Below are positions 55,796 through 64,000 of a stretch of 64,000 bases of DNA, piece by piece. The stretch is from contig JAILWY010000022.1 of the NCBI GenBank assembly GCA_022113835.1, positions 6,324,001 through 6,388,000 on the forward strand, written 5' to 3'. The position numbers and the translations under genes are program-made. This stretch comes from Atopsyche davidsoni. Lineage: Eukaryota > Arthropoda > Insecta > Trichoptera > Hydrobiosidae. Numbering within the stretch: position 1 is the stretch's first letter; each line of letters starts with the position of its first letter. Below the pieces are notes generated by a model. That model ran no database searches and was not told the DNA's origin. It saw only the letters and a list, made by a program, of their open reading frames with translations.

Positions 55796-57394
55796 AGGAC
55801 TCACAGGATGTTTTCGATGAAGCATTCCATAGGTTTCCCCAAGACGTCCTTTGGCTGGATTTTTTTCAAGTTTGACTTGGTCGGACCAGAGCTAAGTCGG
55901 GTCAGGGCGTGGCATTTTATTTGTTTTATTGTTTATTTATTTTTCTTTTTTGAAAATTGTTTTTTTTTTTAACAGAATATTAAAAATGCTTATAATTTTA
56001 TTTATCCATTCTTTTTATTATTAAATTACCGTTCTTTATTTTAGGTCAAATAATGTTGTAAAGATGTTGAAAAATTTGAAAAAATTACGATTTTTCAAAA
56101 CTAATGTTTGTTCAAAAAAAATATTGTTTAATTTTTTAAGATATCTTTTACCACAGTAATGATAAAAAGTATCATTGTATTTTTGTCTTCACTTTGGGTT
56201 TATTAGAATTATTTGCATAACTAGATTTTCGACCCTATACACCGGGTCATCATCAGATGCATGACTAAAACCCAAAACTAGTTATGCAAATAATTCTAAT
56301 AAACTCAAAGTGTAGACAAAAATACAATGTACATCGAATTGTACATCGTCATTCTTGAACTTAATACATTATGAAGATTTTATATTATATAATATTATCA
56401 TGCAGATAAAAATTGAGCTGAAACTCTGGTTTGACTGCTGAAAAAAATAACAGGTTTGATTTGTTTTACAATATGTTTTATACGCCGCGTTAGTTTCTGC
56501 TAAATATTTTTGTAAATATATGTAATTATTATAATTTTATCTTAATTTATCAACTTGAGTCCACTTAGAATACCGACCGAGTTATAAAAAATAATCACTT
56601 TTGCACAGTAAGAATGTATAATAAATGCATTGCATTATTCATATTTAATTTGATGCTCAGTTTGAAGTTGCACCTAAAATTAAACTGCTATTACAAATTT
56701 TATTGCAAAGGCGAATGCACTTGTAATGGAGGTATTTGGGAACGGTTCGCTTTTGTAATGAAAAATGAACTGCAGATAACAAAGACACGTAGTTTATACC
56801 AGCATTCATGCATAAAGTTTTTTGGAATAATCAAATGTTTGAAAAGTCTTCATATTTAATACATACAGACATATTCGTGTAAGTTTTGTTGAGATAGTAA
56901 AAAATGTGGCGAGAAATTACAAATTTTAGAAATTGAATAAAACATTCATAATGTCAATTAAATATAAAAAAATATACGTTCACACTAAAATTGATTGTAT
57001 TGATAATAGAATAGCAAAGATTTGTGTGTATTATAGAAACGAGGTGGAAGCAGATACTCTAATGGCATTCATCGGAGAAAAATGAAAATTTGATTACATT
57101 CTAGGAAAGGAAGTTAGCGAAAGTAGGGAAGTTTCCGAAATGGCGGGGAAGATCAAAGGCAGTTTCCGCAAATAAAACTCACGGCCAGTGATGAATAAAA
57201 AGTACTTATTTTTCACGATCTTATTTAAAGCAGTGAAATAAATAGCCAGAAATGAAAATTGACGCAGTAAAAGAAAATGAAACCCTCCGTAGCAGGGAAG
57301 GCTTAGGGGTGAATATATGTTGTCCCAATTCGTGTTGGAGAGACCTCCTCGAGGTCTCGCTACACGAGGGTTGCAAAACGCGTGATATCAAAAG
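55796..57394. other. Spacer between the two minisatellite blocks
   Basis: It contains the 55.93-56.15 kb repeat shared with CEP104 intron 1, the 52-bp hairpin with a hammerhead-like core (56173-56329), and AT-rich sequence without a gene I can support. Short ORFs at 56.6 and 57.25 kb show no family features. Confidence 0.5.
56173..56329 (-). other. Long hairpin carrying a perfect hammerhead catalytic core
   Basis: Arms 56173-56224 and 56278-56329 are 52-bp inverted repeats with two mismatches. In the apical segment the minus strand (56256 to 56227) reads CTGATGA, stem II GACCC/GGGTC, then GAAA: all conserved core bases of a hammerhead ribozyme. A GTC that could serve as cleavage triplet lies just upstream (AGTCATGCAT). 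A convincing stem I is not apparent. Hammerheads are known in Penelope-like terminal repeats, and such a remnant lies 3.5 kb away. Confidence 0.55.
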
Positions 57395-58915
57395 CTCATG
57401 CCTAACTCAAGGCCTGGCCAAACATAAGCCCTGGCCAACTCATGTCCTGGCCAAACTCGAGTCCTGGCCCAACTTAAGCCCTGGCCTAGCCAAAGCCCTA
57501 ACCCAGCCTAAGCCCAGGGCCAGCTCAAGTCCTGGCCCAACTTAAGTCCTGGCACAACTCAAGCTCTGACCTAACTCAAGGCCTGGCTAAACATAAGCCC
57601 TGGTCAACTCAAATCCAAGCTAAACTCAAGTCCTGGCCCAACATAAGCCCTGGCCTAGCCAAAGCCCTGACCCAGCCAAAGGCCTGGCCCAGCCTAAGCC
57701 CAGGGCTAGCTCAAGTCCTGGCCCAACTTAAGTCCAGGCCCAACTTAAGCCCTGGCCCGGCCAAAGCCCTGGCCCAGCTTAAGCCCAAAGCCAGCTCAAG
57801 CCCTGGCCTAACTCAAGGCCTGGCATAACTCAAGCTCTGCAATAACTCAAGTCCTGGCTTAACTCAAGCCCTGGCATAACTTAAGCCCTGGCTTAAGTCA
57901 AGCACTGGCATAACTTAAACCCAGGATTAACTCAAGCACTTGCATAACTTAAACCCAGGATTAACTCAAGGCTTTGTTTTACTCAAGCTTAGGGTCAGGT
58001 CAAGCCCTGGTCAAATCAAGGCCTGGGCCAACTCAAGTTCAGAGCCAACTCAAGTCCTGGCCCAGGTCAAGCCCTGGGGCAACTCAAGGCCTTGCCTTAC
58101 TTAAGTTCTGGGTCAGGTCAAGACCTAGTCAACTCAAGCTCTAGCCTAACTCAAGCCCCGGCTTAACTCAAGCCCTGACTTAACTCAATCCCTGGATTTA
58201 ACTCAAGCCCTGGCCTAACTCAAGCCCTGGCTTAACACAAGCCCTTGTAAAACCTAAGCCCTGGCTTAACCTACGCCCTGGCTTAACTCAAGCACTGGCA
58301 TAATTTAAGCCCAGGATTAACTTTAGCCTTGGCTTAACTCAAAGCCTTGCCTTACTCAAGCTCTGGGTCAGATCAAGCCCTGGGACAACTCAAAACCTAG
58401 CCTTACTCAAGCTCTAGGTCAGGTCAAGCCCTGGGTCAACTCAAGCCCGAGGCCAGCTCAATTCCTGGGCCAACTCAAGTCTTGGCCCAGGTTAAGCCCT
58501 GGGGCAACTCAACGCCTTGCCTTACTCAAGTTCTGGGTCAGGTCAAAACCCAGTCATCTCAAGCTCTAGCCTAACTCAAGCCCCGGCTGAACTCAAGCCC
58601 TGGCATAACTCAAGCCCTTGCTTAACTTAAGCCCTAGTTTAACTCAATTCCTGGCATAACTCAAGCCCTGGCTTAATACAAGCACTGGCATAACTTAAGC
58701 CCAGGATTAACTCTAGCCTTGGCTTAACTCAAGCCCTGGCATAACCCAAGCCCTGGCATAACTCAAGCCCTGGTTTAACTCAAGCCCTGGCATAACTCAA
58801 GCCCTGGCATAACTCAAGCCCTGGCATAACTCAAGCCCTGGCTTAACTCAAGCCCTGGCATAACTCAAGCCCTGGCTTAACTCAAGCCCTGGCATAACCC
58901 AAGCCCTGGTTTAAC
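57395..58915. repeat. 17-bp minisatellite, block 2
   Basis: Same unit family as block 1, more degenerate (CTCAAG..CTGG..AA). The last 200 bp return to near-perfect CTCAAGCCCTGGCATAA units. Confidence 0.9.
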
Positions 58916-58924
58916 TATATATAA

Positions 58925-60117
58925 GCTATTTTCAGATGTATTAATATTAATTATAAAAATGTTCAAATTCCTACTAATAACGTGATTATCTAAAGTAATT
59001 TGCTTGGATAAGAAAATAATTTATCTCCTCAATCAATCTGCATTGCAGGTACTATTTACCTAGTTGGGATGTTAAATTTGAAGAAAAAAGACACCTCCTG
59101 CACTGCTATCCTCATACAAAACCTAAGATTCACCGAAATTTTCAATTTCATATATCTGTTCATACATTCTACCATCCTTAAGCTTATGCCTGTGCTGCAC
59201 TGGTTTTGCTATATAAAATTCCTATTAAACTGCACTTTCTATTGAAAAAAAGCTATTTCCTGTGAGAAATTGTGTTTATTATGAAAATAAAACCTTTTAT
59301 AAGGAAGTCCTGCAATCTCGGTGCTATTTTCATCTGTATTAATATGAATTATAAAAATGTTCAAATTCCTTCTAAAAACGTGATTATCTAAAGTAATTTG
59401 CTTGGATTAAAAAATTATTTATCTCCTCGATCAATCTGAATTTCAGGTACTATATACCTTACTGGGATGTTAAATTTGAAGAAAAAAGACACCTCCTACA
59501 CTGCTATCCTATACATAACCTAAGATTCACCGAAATTTTCAATTTCATATATCACTTCATACATTATACCATCCTAAAACTTATGCCTGTGCTGCACAAG
59601 TTGGGCTTACTAAAATTCTTATGAAACTGCAATTCTATTGAAAAAAAGCTATTTCCTCTGAAGAATTGTGTTTATTATGAAAATAAAACCTTTTATAAGG
59701 AAGTCCTGGAATCTCGGTGCTATTTTCAGATGTATTAATATTAATTATGAAAATGTTCAAATTCCTACTAATAACGTGATTATCTAAAGTAATTTGCTTG
59801 GATAAGAAAATAATTTATCTCCTCAATCAATCTGCATTGCAGGTACTATTTACCTAGTTGGGATGTTAAATTTGAAGAAAAAAGACACCTTCTGCACTGC
59901 TACCCTCATACAAAACCTAAGATTCACCGAAATTTTCACTATCATATATCACTTCATACATTATACCATCCTAAAACTTATGCCTGTGCTGCACAAGTTG
60001 TGCTTACTAAAATTCTTATGCAACTGCAATTCTATTGAAAAAAGCTATTTCCTCTGAAGAATTGTGTTTATTATGAAAATAAAATAAATCTTACAAGGAA
60101 GTCCTGCAATCTAGGTG
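58925..60117. repeat. 397-bp satellite, three tandem copies
   Basis: Copies begin at GCTATTTTCA near 58,925, 59,323 and 59,719, and the next GCTAT boundary is at 60,117 (periods 398, 396 and 398). Each carries GGTACTATTTACCTAGTTG-type and AAGAAAAAAGACACCT blocks. Confidence 0.9.
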
Positions 60118-60234
60118 CTATACCCAACTCACTAACTCAACTAACTCAATAAATACTTCATCCGGATTACTGTCAATTCTGGCAAACCGAGGCTGCCTGG
60201 TGAGTAATAAGGATAGCATGACATACCTTTCAGG

Positions 60235-61479
60235 AGCTGTAATGGGTCTCAATGTGCGCATGAGGAGGTCAGCGGTTGAGCCACACAGCCGGTGGGGCTG
60301 TAGTGCTCGGTTCAGTGCTCCCAGAATCTGTTCCCAGCCGGCACACCAGTCCCCGAGGTCCTGCACAATTTAGCATAATCAGAAGGTAAAAAAAAAAACA
60401 ATCACAAGCATACTAATAAAAGTGTCATAGACATATTTATAGACTGAATACATGAAAAAATAAATTGTAGTGGCCGTTCTTAATGATGTTAGGTAATCAT
60501 TGTGCCCAACTATTAATATGATTATTTGGATTAAGGTCAACTCATATTCTATTTTGATATATTTTCAACGGGTATCATATGTGAAACCGGTCAGTGAGCT
60601 AACCTGTAGGGCTGAAATCATGTTTAACGGGAATAGTCTGCATGCACTCTTCAAGACAAGGGAGGGCGCCAAGGCCGGCAGGGCCAGCGCCCACGCGCCT
60701 GCCCATGGATGCGGCAGAACAGAGCAGAGCCATTGCCAGTGCCCTCACCAGCCGCGACCACAGTGACGGATACACACTCTCATCCAGTAAAGAACCTGAA
60801 AAGCACACATTTGTCATTTAACTATTCAATCAAATGTATTATGCCAGCCTGGTTTAAGCTAAATCATATATTTTATAATTTTGTGAACTTTTATCACTTA
60901 ATAAACATGTTTCAATTTAGAATGAATCAATTATTGTATAAAAACACTCCAAAGTACAATAACACTATAAAATTAGGTTGATTTGATATGACTATTTGAT
61001 TACATTATATAATTTTAGAGTTTGTTTGTGTTATTCAATAGTGCCTATATTAATTATGCATTTATACTGTATTTTTTAATTTATTTAATGAATAAAATAA
61101 TACACACACGATATGTTTAATATTAAGAGTATATTTTCATAATAAAAAGGAATGTCTCTAAAGACATTTGTCAGCAAATTATAAGTTAAACACTAGTGAA
61201 AAGCAGATTAAAACTAATACAAGCAAGCATCCATCCTCTAGTTGATATATAAAGTTAATGTATGTAGTACTATAGGGTACAATAGTATCATCTGTAAACT
61301 AAGTAGGTTACATACCTGCAAGCTCACGTCAGGGCAGTACCCAGTGATGCAGAGGCATAGTCCCAGGCGGCAGCAGCGGCAGCCAGGCGAGGCACAAGCT
61401 CAGTTTCTGGGGCAGAACGTTTCCTGTCCAGGACTCCAGCAACTCTTTCATGGGACCAGAGCTGCGCGACTCACAAGTG
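60235..61479 (-). pseudogene. Three exons of an unrecognised gene, damaged
   Basis: In transcript order the exons are 61479-61316 (acceptor GATTCAG, donor GTATGT), 60795-60604 (acceptor TTTTCAG, donor GTTAGC) and 60360 to about 60,235 (acceptor TGTGCAG, donor GTATGT). Peptides include MKELLESWTGNVLPQKLSLC, SLLDESVYPSLWSRLVRALA and GDWCAGWEQILGALNRALQP, which are Leu/Ala-rich and helical-repeat-like. The first exon has an in-frame TGA (likely CGA to TGA), and the phase between the second and third exon does not match, so I call it a pseudogene or split fragment. The 397-bp satellite begins right after it. Confidence 0.45.
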
Positions 61480-61583
61480 CTGAATCACATTAAATATTGG
61501 ATACTGATTTTGTGTTATCAGGCTACACGACATTTTTACGACCTTTAATTCGGTTTTTTAACATCCTGTACGTAGAAAAAAAT

Positions 61584-61688
61584 GTTAATAAAGTACTATC
61601 TCCGCGGCTCGCGTGACAGCTTGCAGCCAAGAATCCCGGGAAGTCCTGCAGGGCTGTGCAGTGAGCAGCGGACGCGTCGGTCCTGTCA
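61584..61688 (-). pseudogene. Damaged inverted copy of the exon at 51.1 kb
   Basis: On the minus strand this matches 51083-51219 but lacks about 25 bp in the middle, and the donor GTAAGT has become GATAGT. It lies just upstream of the minus-strand exon at 61,479. Confidence 0.75.
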
Positions 61689-61727
61689 GTGATTTATGAC
61701 ACTTTTTAAAAAGAGTTTAAATATAAA

Positions 61728-62124
61728 CCAACAGATGTCGCTAGGTAATATCTGAATTAGACATCTATTGAGGAATGAACGAATTTTTATAAATCATAAC
61801 ATAGTAAAAATGTACAGATTCCTTCTATTTGCTTGGAATTTCTCATTTTTTAAAACAAATATCATCAAAATCCAACAGATGTCGCTAAGCAAAATTTTAT
61901 TTAGACATCTATTGAGGAATGAACGAATTTTTATAAATAAAAAAAAATAAAAAATGTACAGATTCCTTCTATAGGCTTCAAAAACCAACAGATGTCGCTA
62001 GGCAATATCTTAATTAGACATCTATTGAGGAATGAACGAATTTTTATAAATAAAAAAAAAGATAAAATGTACAGATTCCTTCTATAGGCTTCAAAAACCA
62101 ACAGATGTCGCTAGGCAATATCTT
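61728..62124. repeat. Satellite of 113-144 bp, about 3.5 copies
   Basis: CCAACAGATGTCGCTA recurs at 61728, 61872, 61985 and 62098. Each unit also carries AGACATCTATTGAGGAATGA and ATGTACAGATTCCTTCTAT. It interrupts the right arm of the inverted duplication. Confidence 0.9.
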
Positions 62125-62627
62125 GCGTTAATTTTGATCGACTTTACAGAATGAAGACTCGCATATGTCAAATGATAAAATTGAATTTCTATCGTAAAAG
62201 TGAAGTGCGCGGGAAATTGATCAGATTTATGAAGAGTGACATTTATATATATATTGATAGCTCTATGGAAACTAAATAGTTGATTTTCATATATAAGTTC
62301 ATGATTTCTAAAATGAAATTTCATAAATATGTTACAAACAAAACACACTTTCTTTGGTTGGTCGTAGATTCAAATGATTATTTTAAGAAATATTTTTAAA
62401 CACTTTATTTGTACTTTGAACATATAAAATCAAATTGTTTAGATTTCAGAGCGCCATCAGAGTTCCTCGTTGAGGGTGTGGAGCGGCTTTTCCAGTTTGT
62501 AGTGTGATAAAATGTCAAAAATAATATAAAATCGTAACCCTTTAGAATAACACCTAGTCTATAAACGTTCCCTCCCTTTCGCATCTGCAATATCTGTGTT
62601 TTACTTTATCTGTGTATACTCTAATTG
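62125..62627 (-). repeat. Right arm of the inverted duplication
   Basis: Reverse complement of 50281-50753, see that entry. It ends about 260 bp before the first formin exon. Confidence 0.85.
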
Positions 62628-62885
62628 TGTATACTCTACAAATCATCTCTGACACTCCTCAAACTGTTTAGCTATATGTAATTAAATGAAATTGAGTTGT
62701 TGAAATATTGGTCCCTAGTATTTTATTACTGCAAAGTGCAGTAATTTACCATCGATTGTTATAAATATCGAAATATATCTGATTGATTTTCAAGATAAAT
62801 ATGTCTTGAATTTAAAACAAATAAATTTCTGTATATATTATGCTGTATGAATTGAATATAATGATTTCAACTTTGGTTTATTCAG

Positions 62886-64000
62886 CATCTCTCAATCGAC
62901 TGGCTGACACAAAGTCGAGCCAGGCTCGTAACACCACTCTCTTGCACTACCTCGTGCAGGTTCTGGAGTCCAAGGTAACAACAAACTCTAAGTCATTTGC
63001 ATCAAATTGTGATTGTTTCAAATTTTTCATTTTTATACTCTACGTGAAACGGTTGAAGAAAGCACACATCTCAGTATCGTCTATTGTCTATATGACTATT
63101 GTCATACTTTTATAAATATTATAATAGAGTTCCACCGAATACTTTCTGTTAAAAATATTTAATATTTACATAAAACATGATTTATTGCAATTACAATAAA
63201 TAAATTTACATATATTAATTGATAAAATTTCAATAGTTCAAGGTTGTGCTCCTGCTTGAAGCATCCAAGGTTTCCCTGGGACAGCCGGAGAAGGACATGG
63301 CCACCTTGCGAGTGGGCCTGGGAGACACCCGCCGCGAGATGGACTACCAGCGTACTCAGCTCCCCACGATGCCTTCCAATAGCAAGTTCACCGAGCTCGA
63401 GGATCAGTTCCAGGTCAGTTGATGTTTGCTCTTCACGTCTTTAATCTAAGTCTTTGTGTTCTTTTATAGTTTTGACTTTATTCAATGGATTCATTCGAGT
63501 AATCAATGCAAACCCAGATTTTCTCTTAAATATTATTAAAAATACATTTTTTTGTAGAAATAACAGTTTATTGGAAACAAAACATTATATTTGATTATTA
63601 GGTAAAATTAAATAAATTGCTTAATGTCCTATTATACCATAAGATACAGCTTTGTAGTCCACTAGCATGCAATTTAAGTTAGTTGCTTTAGACTTTCTTA
63701 TAAGTCTATAGGGGCCTTCATGAAGACTTGGGATTGCATGAGTCTTTATCTCTTTCAATCTTCAGTAGTTAACTAGAACCGGTTTAGTTGAAAATGAAAA
63801 TAATGTATTTATGAAAGGTCTTTTTTTAATTCTTTTAAATATTGCAGGACATGAAGTCTCGATTTGAGGGAGCGGTGCGTCTCTTTGGAGAAGATGCGGC
63901 TACAAGCCAGCCTGAGGAGTTCTTCGGAGCCTTGGAAGCTTTCCTGACCTCCCTTTCTGAGGCCCAGGCTGAGAACCAGGCTGCGCGGAGGAGACAAGAA
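62886..64000 (+). CDS. DAAM: DAAM-type formin, partial FH2 domain
   Basis: DAAM formins nucleate and elongate actin filaments downstream of Dishevelled and Rho. Three exons are visible: 62886-62974 (enters in phase 1), 63237-63413, and 63848 to the window end. Together they encode about 138 residues of the C-terminal half of FH2. LNRLADTKSS, TTLLHYLVQVLESK, ELEDQFQDMKSRF and VRLFGED with EEFFG are hallmarks of the DAAM subfamily. Compared with DAAM as I remember it, exon 63237-63413 lacks about 8 residues after the FK..LLLE block and about 14 before the ELEDQFQ motif. No upstream FH2 exon is found on this strand back to OPLAH, so either the preceding intron is longer than 13 kb or this is a partial copy. 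Confidence 0.8.

Noticed and set aside
52936..58915. CRISPR array or telomeric repeat
   Set aside because: There are no unique spacers between units, and the unit is not a TTAGG-type telomere motif. It is a minisatellite in a eukaryotic genome.
61334..61479. Alternative frame of the 61.4-kb exon without a stop
   Set aside because: Its phase cannot join the next exon in the only open frame there, so I kept the frame with the nonsense codon.

Overview
The window is nuclear DNA of an animal, most likely an insect. It is AT-rich, its genes are split by short GT-AG introns, its protein families are typical of metazoans, and its introns and gaps are full of degraded DNA transposons, Penelope-like retroelement pieces, SINE-like retroposons and satellites. 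I cannot place it more precisely from sequence alone.

Layout from left to right. At 0.57-1.35 kb there is a GC-rich two-exon gene for a charged coiled-coil protein that I do not recognise. At 3.2-7.0 kb (+) lies PPP1R42 (LRRC67), a leucine-rich-repeat regulator of protein phosphatase 1, in six exons. At 8.5-20.5 kb (+) lies CEP104, a centriole and ciliary-tip protein in 17 exons, with an N-terminal beta-sandwich, coiled coil, TOG array and C-terminal zinc fingers. Its introns hold a piggyBac-like MITE, a hAT remnant and SINE-like copies. From 20.5 to 30.5 kb I see no host gene, only a 2.2-kb decayed hAT-like transposon with an intact 8-bp target duplication (24.07-26.29 kb). At 30.6-36.7 kb (-) lies NSUN2, an RNA cytosine-5 methyltransferase in 12 exons. 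Head to head with it, at 38.0-49.4 kb (+), lies OPLAH, 5-oxoprolinase, in 28 exons. I rebuilt the PPP1R42, CEP104, NSUN2 and OPLAH models splice site by splice site, and all four stay in frame from ATG to stop.

The stretch from 50.3 to 62.6 kb is a rearranged, repeat-dominated island. Its two ends are inverted copies of each other. Between them lie a Penelope-like reverse transcriptase remnant, a short minisatellite made of CRE-type TGACGTCA octamers, two large blocks of a 17-bp minisatellite with higher-order structure, a 397-bp satellite, and exons of a broken gene I cannot name. One exon of that gene lies on the plus strand at the left edge. The others, with a nonsense codon and a phase break, lie on the minus strand at the right edge, as expected if an inversion with staggered breaks split it. 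From 62.9 kb to the end lie three exons of a DAAM-type formin FH2 domain (+), cut by the window end.

PPP1R42 and CEP104, next to each other on the same strand, both belong to centrosome/cilium biology. NSUN2 and OPLAH are unrelated in function but share a 1.3-kb divergent upstream region. The most unusual signals are: a dispersed palindromic retroposon family carrying a tRNA-like core and flanked by 12-13-bp target duplications; hammerhead-ribozyme-like cores, one of them perfect; and the inverted-duplication island with its CRE minisatellite.
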